In this document: positions 1 to 7,710 of the stretch, piece by piece
Position numbering within the stretch: the first letter of the stretch is position 1
Layout: each line of letters starts with the position of its first letter
Origin: an uncultured Collinsella sp.
Lineage (GTDB): Bacteria > Actinomycetota > Coriobacteriia > Coriobacteriales > Coriobacteriaceae
Assembly (NCBI GenBank): GCA_958370325.1
Contig: CATXJW010000032.1
Span: 1 to 22,520, forward strand
Length of the DNA stretch: 22,520 nucleotides
Direction: 5' to 3'
Notes under the pieces: model-generated
The model's input: the letters and a program-made list of their open reading frames with translations, nothing else
The model's database searches: none
Told to the model about the DNA's origin: nothing
Made by a program: the position numbers and the translations under genes

Positions 1-32
1 GCCCTTACGGGTTCGACCCCATGCGAGGTTAA
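1..32 (+). CDS. possible 3' end of an upstream coding sequence
   Basis: Reading from base 3, the plus strand gives PYGFDPMRG followed by TAA at 30-32, which looks like a natural protein C-terminus. Only nine codons are visible, so no product can be assigned. The sequence GGGTTCGACCCC at 9-20 resembles a tRNA T-arm, but its flanks do not extend to a five-pair stem, so a tRNA fragment is less likely. Confidence 0.3.
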   Translation, partial: PYGFDPMRG

Positions 33-65
33 TAAAAAAGACGACCAACCGAAGTTGACCGTCTT
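31..65 (-). terminator. Rho-independent terminator of the tRNA operon
   Basis: On the minus strand a 12-bp stem (38-49 with 54-65, two G-U pairs) closes on a TTCG tetraloop. It is followed directly by a T-rich tail (TTTTATT at 31-37). It lies 10 bases beyond the CCA end of the last tRNA-Lys, so it ends the His-Lys-Lys transcript. Confidence 0.85.
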
Positions 66-74
66 AACATGCTT

Positions 75-150
75 TGGTGGGCCGTCAGGGGGTCGAACCC
101 TGGACCTTGGGATTAAGAGTCCCCTGCTCTACCAACTGAGCTAACGACCC
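75..150 (-). tRNA. tRNA-Lys (anticodon CUU), distal copy
   Basis: The minus strand folds as a full cloverleaf: acceptor GGGTCGT pairs with ACGGCCC (one U-G pair), the D-arm contains AGCTCAGTTGGTAGAGC, and the anticodon loop reads CTCTTAA with CTT as anticodon. The T-arm is CAGGG-TTCGACC-CCCTG, the discriminator is A, and the CCA end is encoded (75-77). It is nearly identical to the copy at 194-269 and differs in the T-loop, which suggests a tandem duplication. Confidence 0.97.
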
Positions 151-154
151 AAAG

Positions 155-180
155 CTAAAGTCCGTTGTGACGGACTTTAG
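155..180. repeat. perfect 10-bp inverted repeat between the two tRNA-Lys genes
   Basis: CTAAAGTCCG at 155-164 and CGGACTTTAG at 171-180 are exact reverse complements around a 6-base loop. There is no uninterrupted T-run after it on the minus strand, so it is more likely an RNA-processing hairpin or weak pause site than a terminator. Confidence 0.6.
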
Positions 181-193
181 AGGAGATATCGTG

Positions 194-269
194 TGGTGGG
201 CCGTCAGGGGTTCGAACCCTGGACCTTGGGATTAAGAGTCCCCTGCTCTACCAACTGAGCTAACGACCC
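194..269 (-). tRNA. tRNA-Lys (anticodon CUU), proximal copy
   Basis: This is the same cloverleaf as the copy at 75-150, with a T-loop of TTCGAAC and encoded CCA (194-196). The gene is flanked by GATATC at 185-190 and 270-275. This could be a trace of the duplication event or chance. Confidence 0.97.
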
Positions 270-291
270 GATATCAACACGAAGCAAGAAC

Positions 292-369
292 TGGGGTGGG
301 TAAAGGGACTCGAACCCTCGACCTACGGGACCACAACCCGTCGCTCTAGCCAACTGAGCTACACCCACC
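292..369 (-). tRNA. tRNA-His (anticodon GUG)
   Basis: The minus-strand cloverleaf has anticodon GTG in the loop TTGTGGT. The extra 5' G (G-1, base 369) faces C73 (base 295), which is the hallmark of tRNA-His and the recognition element for histidyl-tRNA synthetase. CCA is encoded at 292-294. It is the first gene of the His-Lys-Lys operon, about 25 bases downstream of the promoter at 396-424. Confidence 0.97.
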
Positions 370-395
370 GTGTCCTGTGCGCTTCGCGCTCGACT

Positions 396-424
396 ATTAT
401 TGCAAGGAACGCCACGCGATGCAA
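396..424 (-). promoter_or_regulatory. promoter of the tRNA-His/Lys/Lys operon
   Basis: On the minus strand, TTGCAT (419-424) and AATAAT (396-401) are separated by 17 bases, a sigma70-type arrangement with a good -10. Transcription would start close to the 5' end of tRNA-His. Confidence 0.55.
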
Positions 425-431
425 GCCCCAA

Positions 432-474
432 TTTTCAAGAATTTTGAAAAGAGTTTTTCGAGCGCGTTTCGAGC
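432..474. repeat. inverted and direct repeats upstream of the aminotransferase
   Basis: TTTTCAA (432-438) and TTGAAAA (444-450) form an inverted repeat with a 5-base spacer. TTTCGAGC occurs twice (456-463, 467-474) exactly 11 bases apart, about one helical turn. The cluster lies between the divergent tRNA operon and aminotransferase and could bind a regulator; no specific factor is recognised. Confidence 0.35.
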
Positions 475-534
475 AATTCCCACCGGTTTCATAGGAGTAA
501 ACTTGCCCCACTGCAAATGCTCGAAAGGACAGGC

Positions 535-1716
535 ATGAAAGAACTCTCCAACCGCACGGCAACATTTACCGATTCGGTCATCCGCCGCATGACGCGCATC
601 TCCAATCAATACGGCGCCGTCAACCTCTCGCAGGGCTTCCCCAACTTCGATCCTCCGGCGCAGCTGCTCGAGAGCCTCGGCACCATCGCGACCGACCCCA
701 AGCCGCTCCATCACCAGTACTCCATCACTTGGGGCTCCCAGGCCATGCGCGAGGCGCTCGCGGCCAAGCAGGAGCACTTTATGGGTATGCCGATCAACCC
801 CAACGAGAACATCGTAGTCACATGCGGCTCCACCGAGGCCATGATGGCCGCCATGATGACGGTTACGAACCCCGGAGATAAGGTCGTCATCTTCTCGCCG
901 TTCTACGAGAACTACGGTGCCGACACGATTCTCTCGGGCGCTGAGCCCATTTATGTGCCGCTCAACCCGCCCACGTTCGACTTCGATCGCGAAGTCCTCG
1001 AGGCGGCCTTCCGCGACAGCGACCCCAAGGCCATCGTCCTGTGCAACCCGTCCAACCCCTGCGGAAAGGTGTTTACGCGCGAGGAGCTCACTTTTATTGC
1101 CGACCTGTGCAAGAAGTACGACAGCTACTGCATCACCGACGAGGTCTACGAGCACATCGTCTATGCGCCCCACGAGCATGTCTATATGGCCACGCTGCCC
1201 GGCATGTTCGAGCGCACCATCAGCTGCAGCTCGCTATCCAAGACCTACTCCATCACCGGTTGGCGCCTGGGCTACACCATCGCCCCGGCCGAGATTACCG
1301 AGCGCATCAAGAAGGTCCACGACTTCCTCACGGTGGGCGCCGCCGCTCCCCTGCAGGAGGCCGTCGTCACCGCCCTCAACTTCGACGATAGCTATTACGA
1401 TGAGGTCCTCGACCTCTACACCGCCAAGCGCGACCTGTTCTGCCAGGGGCTCGATAGCATCGGTCTTGAGCATAACGTGCCGCAGGGCGCCTACTACGTC
1501 ATGATGGACATCTCTGAGTTTGGCTACGACAGCGACCTCGACTTCTGCGAGGATCTCGCCTCCAAGGTGGGCGTGGGCGCCGTGCCCGGCTCGAGCTTCT
1601 TCCGCGAGCCCGTCAACCATCTCGTTCGCTTCCACTTTGCCAAGCGAGACGAAACGCTCAACGCGGCGCTGGAGAACCTCAAGTCCCTGCGTGATAAAAT
1701 CAAGCCGCGCGGGTAA
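535..1716 (+). CDS. PLP-dependent class I/II aminotransferase
   Basis: A 393-residue fold-type I aminotransferase that transfers an amino group between an amino acid and a 2-oxo acid in the cytosol. Visible motifs are NLSQGFPNF near the N-terminus, NPSNPCG (N171, N174), DEVY with the cofactor-binding D202, the Schiff-base lysine K236 in SSLSKTYSITGWRLGY, and the carboxylate-binding arginine R365 in HLVRFHF. The SQGFPNF signature resembles the kynurenine/methionine/glutamine transaminase branch, so substrate could be an aromatic amino acid, methionine or aspartate; this is not decidable here. The start at 535 is preferred over an in-frame ATG at 517 because AAAGGA lies at the right distance before 535 and overlaps the earlier start. 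It is a single gene followed by its own terminator. Confidence 0.95.
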   Translation: MKELSNRTATFTDSVIRRMTRISNQYGAVNLSQGFPNFDPPAQLLESLGTIATDPKPLHHQYSITWGSQAMREALAAKQEHFMGMPINPNENIVVTCGSTEAMMAAMMTVTNPGDKVVIFSPFYENYGADTILSGAEPIYVPLNPPTFDFDREVLEAAFRDSDPKAIVLCNPSNPCGKVFTREELTFIADLCKKYDSYCITDEVYEHIVYAPHEHVYMATLPGMFERTISCSSLSKTYSITGWRLGYTIAPAEITERIKKVHDFLTVGAAAPLQEAVVTALNFDDSYYDEVLDLYTAKRDLFCQGLDSIGLEHNVPQGAYYVMMDISEFGYDSDLDFCEDLASKVGVGAVPGSSFFREPVNHLVRFHFAKRDETLNAALENLKSLRDKIKPRG

Positions 1717-1745
1717 GAACGACCCGGCAGTTAAGGCAAACATAG

Positions 1746-1786
1746 AAACCCCGCACCGTCCGTAACGTTGCGGGGTTTCTTTTTAT
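1746..1786 (+). terminator. Rho-independent terminator of the aminotransferase gene
   Basis: A 10-bp stem (AAACCCCGCA at 1746-1755 with TGCGGGGTTT at 1769-1778) is followed by CTTTTTAT. Confidence 0.9.
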
Positions 1787-1813
1787 AGCGATTTATTAAT
1801 AGATTTATAGCGC

Positions 1814-1819
1814 TATACT
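1814..1819 (+). promoter_or_regulatory. probable -10 element for the ROK kinase gene
   Basis: TATACT lies 39 bases before the start codon in an AT-rich stretch directly after the preceding terminator. The best upstream -35 (TTTATT at 1792-1797) is poor. Confidence 0.4.
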
Positions 1820-1857
1820 TTAGGCAAAGAGCACCTTATCCTGGAAAGGGGATCACT

Positions 1858-2751
1858 ATGGCAGAGCAGCAGCTTATCGGAGCGCTCGAGGCCGGCGGCA
1901 CCAAGATGGTGTGCGCCACGGGCTATGCGGACGGCACGGTCCTGGAACGCGAGCAGATTGCGACCACGACCCCGCAGGAGACCGTCGAGGCCGTCAACGC
2001 ATGGTTTGCCGACAAGGGCATCGCCGCGCTGGGCATCGGCGCCTTTGGCCCCACCGCAGTCAACCCTGCCTCGCCACAGTACGGCAAGATCTTGGAGACG
2101 CCCAAGACCGCATGGCGCTACTTTGACCTGCTGGGCACCATCCAAAACGAGCTCAATATTCCCTGCGGCTACGACACCGACGTCAACGTCGCCTGCTTGG
2201 GCGAGGTCACCTTTGGCTGCGCGCAAGGCCTCACCGACGTGGTCTACCTGACCATCGGCACCGGCGTGGGCGCCGGCGTCCTCTCGGGCGGTCAGCTCGT
2301 TCATGGCATGATGCACCCCGAGGCCGGGCACATCCTGGTCACACGCGACCCGCGTGACACCATCGGCGAGCACAGCGGCTGCCCCTTCCACGACAACTGC
2401 CTCGAGGGCCTCATCGCCGGCCCCGGCGTCAAAAAGCGCTGGGGTGGCAAGAGCGCCGGAGAGATGGCCGACGACCCAGAGGCCATGGACCTGCTTGCCG
2501 GATACCTTGCGCAGGCGCTCATGACCTACACGCTGTGCTATGCCCCGCAGAAGATCATCATCGGCGGTGGCGTTGCCGATCACACCCCTATCGTGCCGCT
2601 CGCCCGCAAAAAGTGCGCCGAGATGCTCAACGGCTACATTGTCACGCCCGAGGTCAACGATATCGACACCTACATCGTCAACAATAGCCTCGAGGGCAAG
2701 CAGGGCATCATGGGCTGCCTGGCCCTGGGTGCCGCCGCGCTTCAGCAGTAG
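1858..2751 (+). CDS. ROK-family sugar kinase, zinc-containing fructokinase type
   Basis: A 297-residue ROK kinase predicted to phosphorylate a hexose, most likely fructose, with ATP. It begins with the phosphate-binding GALEAGGTKM (about residues 8-17). The catalytic aspartate is D108 in DTDVNVACLGE. The EAGH motif (155-158) is followed by GCPFHDNCLEG, so H158, C175, H178 and C181 fit the structural zinc site of ROK enzymes. The segment LEGLIAGPGVKKRW is typical of the bacterial ROK fructokinase subgroup rather than glucokinases or NagC-type regulators; there is no N-terminal helix-turn-helix. The start has a strong ribosome site (GGAAAGGGG). It is monocistronic, with a terminator on each side, and has no adjacent sugar transporter that would name the substrate. 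Confidence 0.93.
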   Translation: MAEQQLIGALEAGGTKMVCATGYADGTVLEREQIATTTPQETVEAVNAWFADKGIAALGIGAFGPTAVNPASPQYGKILETPKTAWRYFDLLGTIQNELNIPCGYDTDVNVACLGEVTFGCAQGLTDVVYLTIGTGVGAGVLSGGQLVHGMMHPEAGHILVTRDPRDTIGEHSGCPFHDNCLEGLIAGPGVKKRWGGKSAGEMADDPEAMDLLAGYLAQALMTYTLCYAPQKIIIGGGVADHTPIVPLARKKCAEMLNGYIVTPEVNDIDTYIVNNSLEGKQGIMGCLALGAAALQQ

Positions 2752-2836
2752 GCGCGCCAAAAGGGCATCACAACGTCCAGCAATCCCATCCTACGGGATA
2801 ACGCCGCCACGCCCCGTATAAGCCCCCCAAACAGAG

Positions 2837-2879
2837 AAAGGCCGCTAGGACCAAGCAATGCGTCCTAGGCGGCCTTTTT
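2837..2879. terminator. bidirectional terminator between the ROK gene and the vanZ-like gene
   Basis: AAAGGCCGCTAGGAC (2837-2851) pairs with GTCCTAGGCGGCCTTT (2862-2877) with one bulged base. TTTTT follows on the plus strand, and TTTCTCTG on the minus strand. The stop codon of the minus-strand VanZ-family gene (2865-2867) lies inside the stem. Confidence 0.88.
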
Positions 2880-3314
2880 GGCACATATGAGCGATCGTAG
2901 AAGATATCGGAGCACAACGCCCGTTATCGCTCCGCAGCAGTCGATCATCACGTCGGTGATCATGCCGGCGCGACCGGGCACAAAGAGCTGAATCGTCTCG
3001 TCAATCGAGGGAATCAGCAGTAGGAAAACCGCCGTGGGAAGCAGCACGTCAAAAGTGCGACGGCCCTCGATATCGAAAGCGTGCGTCGCCAGAATGCCGA
3101 GCACCATGTACTCGGTAAAATGCGCGCACTTGCGAATGACGAAGTTGGTCACCCACTCATACGGAAGCCCCATACCGTGCAGAAAGCCGCGAACGGCCTC
3201 CATAATCGACAGGCTCAATGAACCGGACCCCGTGCCGGGAACCATCGAATTGCCCCAGATGAGCAGCACCATCAGGCAGGTCGCGAACGCCCATTTTCGA
3301 TCGAGTTTAAGCAT
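2865..3314 (-). CDS. VanZ-family membrane protein
   Basis: A 149-residue integral membrane protein with about four predicted transmembrane segments (roughly 8-25, 67-80, 90-104, 118-140). It carries the two VanZ-family signatures: RKCAHFTEY (61-69) and DETIQLFVPGR followed by two aspartates (105-125). VanZ of enterococci gives low-level teicoplanin resistance by an unknown mechanism; most chromosomal homologues have no proven role, so resistance should not be inferred. The start at 3314 leaves 7 bases after the stop of the upstream gene. Its GGAGG ribosome site lies inside the last codons of that gene, which suggests translational coupling. A longer frame from 3362 would overlap the upstream gene and is less likely. 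Confidence 0.85.
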   Translation of the reverse strand: MLKLDRKWAFATCLMVLLIWGNSMVPGTGSGSLSLSIMEAVRGFLHGMGLPYEWVTNFVIRKCAHFTEYMVLGILATHAFDIEGRRTFDVLLPTAVFLLLIPSIDETIQLFVPGRAGMITDVMIDCCGAITGVVLRYLLRSLICAKKAA

Positions 3315-3321
3315 GCAGAAG

Positions 3322-4791
3322 TTATGCCTCCGCACAGAGCGGCTCAAAGCTGGCGGTGCCACCCTCGATAACGCTCAGATAGGCACGGCCCGTGCGCCTC
3401 ACCGCTGCAGACTGCAGGCGGTCGATCTCCTCCTCGAGAATCTGATTGACGCGCTCGTGACGACGGTTCTCCATAACGCCGGCAGCGATGGCCTCGGCAC
3501 GCTCGATACCTTCGCGCGAGATGCGGGCGGTATCCTCGGGGAACACGGCACTGTGGCGACCAACGTAAGCGGGGGCAGCGGGCTGAGGAGCAGGCGTAAA
3601 CACCGGAGCGGCAACGGGAGCAGGCTCGACGGACTCGTCCAAAATTGCGGCAGCGGCTGCCCACATGCCCTCGTGGCCCGAATAATCGGCCATGGGGACA
3701 TCTTCCTCGGGAGTTGCATCGACAGGCTCGTCGACTGCGACGGACTGGGACGCGGAGGCCGGGGCATCGACCGGGGCAGCGACCACATACGGCATGTCGT
3801 TCGAGATGACCGGCTCGTCAAGGTCATCGAGATCGATAGCCGCAGCAGAGACGTCGCTGATGATCGGCATGTTGGCAAGGTTCGCATTGTACGGCACCGC
3901 CTCCGCCGCCTGCTGCTGTGCAGGGGCGCCCCACAGCGAGCTTTCGGCAGCACGGCGGGCGGCAATAGTCTCCTCGTCGACGGCCAGCGGCTCGTCCGCG
4001 TAGGGGTCAACGGCGGTGGCGGCAGCCGGAGTCACGGGCACGGCAGTGTCATACGTAACGGATTGAGCCGTAGCGGCGTTATTGGCGGCGTTAGCCACGA
4101 GTGCCACAAAGGCGGCCGTGCTGCCCGCAGGAGCGGCATGAGAGCCCGAGACGGCGCGCGCAGCAGCAGCGATGTCATCGCGGTTATAGGAGCCGGTCTT
4201 ACCGCCGTAGGTGAGTTCGTCGATAGCGACCTGGTAGACGTCGCGTGAGCGCGCAGGATCGCAGCTGACCGGCGAGTCGTCGTCGAGCATGCTGTCGATC
4301 ATGGACCAGGCGTCGGCCTCGCTCATGGCGTCTGCGGCGCGGGCGATGGTGGGGACGCCATCGTCGGCACGACGGCGCTGGAAGGCACCGGTCAGGCCGG
4401 AGAAAACCGAAGAGGGCTGCGCGGCGTTTGCCTCAACTGCAGAAGCCGCAGTAGCAACGCCCTGAGGGGCAGCCCACTGCTGTTGGGCGGGCATCGAGGC
4501 GGTCTGGAACTCATCTTGATGCTGGTTGACGTTCGCAGCGCCACCCATAGCGTCGGGCTGGAACAGGCGCTCGGCATGCTGCGCGCGATATTCAGAAATG
4601 CCGAGCGAGGCGGCATAGATACCCACGCCCGCCACCGCACCCACGGCAAAGGGAACAGCGCCCGCGACGACCGTCTCGTTCACCGACGAAAACGGCAGCG
4701 TGGCAGCATACATCACCACGGGAGCGGCAAGGCCGATTCCGCAGGAAAGTCCAGCAAGGACTGCTCGTTGTGTTGCATCAGAAGAAGCCAT
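3322..4791 (-). CDS. membrane-anchored low-complexity protein of unknown function
   Basis: A 489-residue protein of unrecognised family. Two hydrophobic segments near the N-terminus (about 9-31 and 38-62) form a hairpin anchor. They are followed by some 420 residues rich in Ala, Pro, Asp and Glu that look disordered. Ordered-looking islands are the DAWSMIDSMLDDDS/YQVAIDELTYGG region and a C-terminal stretch from YVGRHSAVFPEDTARISREG through a predicted helix (NRRHERVNQILEEEIDRLQ) to SVIEGGTASFEPL. The start at 4791 has GGGGAGA six bases upstream; a longer frame from 4818 lacks this. It is the first gene of a two-gene unit with the VanZ-family gene. The layout (double anchor, long acidic linker, terminal helix) would suit a scaffold or envelope-linked adaptor, but that is speculation. 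Confidence 0.75.
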   Translation of the reverse strand: MASSDATQRAVLAGLSCGIGLAAPVVMYAATLPFSSVNETVVAGAVPFAVGAVAGVGIYAASLGISEYRAQHAERLFQPDAMGGAANVNQHQDEFQTASMPAQQQWAAPQGVATAASAVEANAAQPSSVFSGLTGAFQRRRADDGVPTIARAADAMSEADAWSMIDSMLDDDSPVSCDPARSRDVYQVAIDELTYGGKTGSYNRDDIAAAARAVSGSHAAPAGSTAAFVALVANAANNAATAQSVTYDTAVPVTPAAATAVDPYADEPLAVDEETIAARRAAESSLWGAPAQQQAAEAVPYNANLANMPIISDVSAAAIDLDDLDEPVISNDMPYVVAAPVDAPASASQSVAVDEPVDATPEEDVPMADYSGHEGMWAAAAAILDESVEPAPVAAPVFTPAPQPAAPAYVGRHSAVFPEDTARISREGIERAEAIAAGVMENRRHERVNQILEEEIDRLQSAAVRRTGRAYLSVIEGGTASFEPLCAEA

Positions 4792-4927
4792 GAGCTCTCC
4801 CCATCTTCCAGCACCCAAATCGCATCATTCAGTTGGCCGCGCGAGAGAAGATGAAGCGGGGCTATGCCCCAAAGCAACGGTATATGGTTCGTTTCATCTG
4901 CGTTTTCCGTCGCGAAGCTTAACAGCT

Positions 4928-4956
4928 ATTATGCGAAACCCCCTTGGGGATTGCAA
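4928..4956 (-). promoter_or_regulatory. promoter of the low-complexity membrane protein/vanZ-like operon
   Basis: On the minus strand TTGCAA (4951-4956) and CATAAT (4928-4933) are separated by 17 bases. The spacer contains CCCCAAGGGG, a 4-bp inverted repeat that might bind a regulator. The leader to the start codon is about 130 bases and contains a small hairpin, GGGGC-TAT-GCCCC, at 4859-4871. Confidence 0.6.
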
Positions 4957-5033
4957 GCGACGAAGCGGGATTGAAACGGGAAAATCGCTGCTTGCCGTTC
5001 GTGAGGTCAATAATCGTTGGCGAGCGGCTATAC

Positions 5034-5064
5034 GAAAAGGGCCAGGATCTAAACCCCGGCCCTT
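5034..5064 (-). terminator. Rho-independent terminator downstream of rho
   Basis: On the minus strand AAGGGCCGGGG and TCCTGGCCCTT form an 11-bp stem with G-U pairs around a TTTAGA loop. The tail is TTTTC. It lies 40 bases after the rho stop codon. Confidence 0.8.
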
Positions 5065-5103
5065 CTGGCATGTCTATGGTTGTTGTCGCGTGCAGCAGAC
5101 AGC

Positions 5104-7710
5104 CTAGAACGTCTGCTCGTAATCGCTGTGCTTCTTTGCCGAACGCACCAGGAACTCCTGGTTGGTATTGGTGCCCTTGAGGCCCTTGATAAACGACGCG
5201 GCCGCGCGCTCGGTATTGTTCATGCCGGCGAGGATACGGCGCAGACCAAAGACAAACGGGCGCATCTGCTCGTCGACCAGCAGGTCCTCATTGCGCGTGC
5301 CCGAGGCAACGGGATCGATGGCCGGGAAGATACGGCGATCGGCCAGGTCGCGGTCGAGCTTGAGCTCCATGTTACCGGTGCCCTTGAACTCCTCAAAGAT
5401 GACCTCGTCCATCTTGGAGCCGGTATCGATAAGGGCGGAAGCCAGGATGGTGAGCGAGCCACCGTTCTCGATATTACGGGCTGCGCCCAGGAAGCGCTTG
5501 GGCGGATACAGAGCCGCCGAATCGACGCCGCCCGAAAGGATGCGGCCCGAGGCGGGCGCGGCCAAGTTGTAAGCACGGGCAAGGCGCGTGATGGAATCGA
5601 GCACCACCACGACGTCGCCGCCCAGCTCCACGATGCGCTTGGCGCGCTCGATGACGAGCTCGGCCACGCGAGTGTGGTTGTCGGCGGGCATATCGAAGGT
5701 CGAGGCCACGACCTCGCCCTTGATGGAGCGCTGCATGTCAGTGACCTCTTCGGGGCGCTCGTCGACGAGCAGGCAGATGAGGTGCACCTCGGGGTTATTG
5801 ATAGAGATGGACTGGCAGATCTTCTTGAGGATCGTGGTCTTGCCGGCCTTGGGCGGAGACACGATCAGGCCGCGCTGGCCCTTGCCGATCGGCGACACGA
5901 TATCGATAGCGCGACCGGTGATGGAATCCTTGCCGTGCTCCATACGCAGAGGCTCGTTGGGATAGACCGGGGTAAGGTCGCCGAACTTGGGGCGATTGCG
6001 GATCTGCTCGGGATCCATGCCGTTGACGGTCGTGATCTTGGCGAGGCCGGCGCGCTTGTCGCCGCCACGCGAGGGACGAAGCGAGCCCTCGATCACATCA
6101 CCCGTACGCAGGCGTGCGGAGCGGATGAGATATGCGGGAACAAAGGCGTCGTCACTGGACTTCATGTAGCCGTGGGCATGGATGATGCCGGAGCTGTCCG
6201 GGCGAATCTGCAGAATGCCCTTGATGTCGCGGAAGCCCTCGGCCTTCGCAGCGGTGGTGTAGATTTCCTCGACGAGCTCGGCCTTCTTCTTGCCGGTCGT
6301 CTCGATCTCGAACTCCTTGGCCTTCTCGCGCAGCTCGGCGACCTTCATGGCCGCGAGTTCCTCGCGCGAAAGCGTAGGCTCAGTCGGGGCGGCATTGCGC
6401 TCCTTATTGCGCTGCTTGCGGTCGCGCTGACGGTTGCGGCGGTCGTTGTTGCGCTCGTCTTTGCGCTCGTTGCGCTCGTCGTTGCGCTTGTGCTGGCGAC
6501 GGTTGTGACGGGCGTTCTCGTCGGTCTCGGCGGTCGCGGCGCCCTCGGCCGCCGGAGTTGCGGTGCCGGCCGGGACTTCGCTATCGGCCTTGGTGTCGGC
6601 CTTGGTGTCGGCATTGGCATTGGGCTCAGCATCGGCCTGCTGCTCGGCGACCTTAGCCTTTGCAGACTTCTTACGCGTACGCTTGGGCCTCTCGGCTGCC
6701 GGCTGACCGGCGTTCTCGGCATCGGGAGCGGAGTCTACGGTCGCCTCGGCGACCTCGTTGTCAGAATCCTCGGACGCGTCCTTTTTCGAACCCTTGGCCT
6801 TGGACGAGCGCTTAGCGGCCGTGCGACGGCTGCGACCGGGGCGAACATCGGCGGGCTCGCCCTCGACGGGCGCGCCGGCCTCGGTGGCAGCGGCTCCCTG
6901 GGCAGGAGCGTCGGCGACGGGCGCGGGCGCGGCGGTCATCGCGGCGTCCTGAGCTGCGGCTGCTGCAGCGGCAGCGGCAGCCTTCTCGGCCTCGACGAAG
7001 GCCTTGGGCTTGCGGCCGCGACGGTGCGGACGAAGAGCAGGATCGACAACGGGAACCTCGTTGGCCTCGGCAGGTGCTGCAGACTCAGAGGGCTGCGCAC
7101 CCTCCCCTACCGCAGAACGAGCCGGAGCTTCACCGGACTCTTGAGCCGCCTGCTCAGCATCCAGCTGAGACTTGGCCGCACGACGACGCGTGCGCGGGGC
7201 CGGCTTCTCGGTCGGCTGCCCCGCGACAGGGGTCTCGGTGGCCGCATTCGCCTCGAATACGCCCGGAGCCACCAGCTCGGTCAGAGCTGCGGCCTCACGC
7301 TCGGCAGCACGGCGACGGGCGCGCACAACCTGAGCCTCGCTGATTTGTGCCAGCGCGCGGGCCTGTGCAACCTCATCGGAAATGGGGGCCGAGGCATCGG
7401 CGGCAACGGGTCGCTTCGCGCGCGTGACACGCGTCGTGCGACGCTTGGGCTTGACAGCTTCCTCACCCTCAGCGGCAGGCTTGGATGCGCGGCGCGTACG
7501 CTTAGGCTTTGCAGGCGCGGCCTCATCGGCAGCAGCGGAAGGTGCAGGCGCGGCGCTCTCGACCGCAGCGGGCGCGGCTGCCGGGGCGGCCTTGGAGGCC
7601 TCAGGAGCCGAAACCTGCACCGGCGCAGGCATCGTGACCTGGTCCGACGCAGCCGGTGCAGCGGGAGCGGCCGTCGTCGTTATTTCGTTTTCTTGCTGTT
7701 GATCAGACAC
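5104..7710 (-). CDS. rho: transcription termination factor Rho with long N-terminal extension
   Basis: An 868-residue Rho, an RNA-dependent hexameric ATPase that terminates transcription. The conserved part is the C-terminal half: a Rho N-terminal helical domain beginning LSREELAAMKVAELREKAKE (about 446-490), an RNA-binding cold-shock-like domain (about 490-600, from GFRDIKGILQIRPD), and the ATPase. The ATPase has Walker A PPKAGKT with K624 and Walker B VVVVLDSITRLARAYN. The first ~445 residues are an extension about as long as the whole E. coli protein. They are low-complexity Ala/Pro/Glu with KPKRTRR-type basic clusters, a poly-Ala run, an ADTKADTK repeat, and an Arg/Asn-rich block at about 399-439. 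Extended Rho proteins are known in Actinomycetota and bind RNA through such regions. The start codon is GTG with a weak ribosome site. A terminator follows. Confidence 0.97.
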   Translation of the reverse strand: MSDQQQENEITTTAAPAAPAASDQVTMPAPVQVSAPEASKAAPAAAPAAVESAAPAPSAAADEAAPAKPKRTRRASKPAAEGEEAVKPKRRTTRVTRAKRPVAADASAPISDEVAQARALAQISEAQVVRARRRAAEREAAALTELVAPGVFEANAATETPVAGQPTEKPAPRTRRRAAKSQLDAEQAAQESGEAPARSAVGEGAQPSESAAPAEANEVPVVDPALRPHRRGRKPKAFVEAEKAAAAAAAAAAQDAAMTAAPAPVADAPAQGAAATEAGAPVEGEPADVRPGRSRRTAAKRSSKAKGSKKDASEDSDNEVAEATVDSAPDAENAGQPAAERPKRTRKKSAKAKVAEQQADAEPNANADTKADTKADSEVPAGTATPAAEGAATAETDENARHNRRQHKRNDERNERKDERNNDRRNRQRDRKQRNKERNAAPTEPTLSREELAAMKVAELREKAKEFEIETTGKKKAELVEEIYTTAAKAEGFRDIKGILQIRPDSSGIIHAHGYMKSSDDAFVPAYLIRSARLRTGDVIEGSLRPSRGGDKRAGLAKITTVNGMDPEQIRNRPKFGDLTPVYPNEPLRMEHGKDSITGRAIDIVSPIGKGQRGLIVSPPKAGKTTILKKICQSISINNPEVHLICLLVDERPEEVTDMQRSIKGEVVASTFDMPADNHTRVAELVIERAKRIVELGGDVVVVLDSITRLARAYNLAAPASGRILSGGVDSAALYPPKRFLGAARNIENGGSLTILASALIDTGSKMDEVIFEEFKGTGNMELKLDRDLADRRIFPAIDPVASGTRNEDLLVDEQMRPFVFGLRRILAGMNNTERAAASFIKGLKGTNTNQEFLVRSAKKHSDYEQTF

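Larger units (their letters stand above)
4792..5103. other. intergenic region between rho and the low-complexity membrane protein gene
   Basis: About 310 bases without a convincing gene. It holds the promoter at 4928-4956 and its long leader, and the rho terminator at 5034-5064. No RNA gene or mobile element was seen. Confidence 0.7.

Noticed and set aside
9..20. GGGTTCGACCCC as a partial tRNA T-arm
   Set aside because: Only three pairs form around the loop, and no acceptor or anticodon arm can be built from the visible bases on either strand.
2865..3314. VanZ-family gene as a glycopeptide-resistance determinant
   Set aside because: No vanA-type ligase, vanH, vanX or vanRS genes are nearby. 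VanZ-family proteins are widespread in chromosomes without a resistance role.
3034..4248. Open frame of 404 codons on the plus strand opposite the low-complexity membrane protein
   Set aside because: It crosses the boundary between two minus-strand genes, and its translation is Gly/Arg/Ser-rich without motifs. The minus-strand genes have ribosome sites, a promoter and VanZ motifs.
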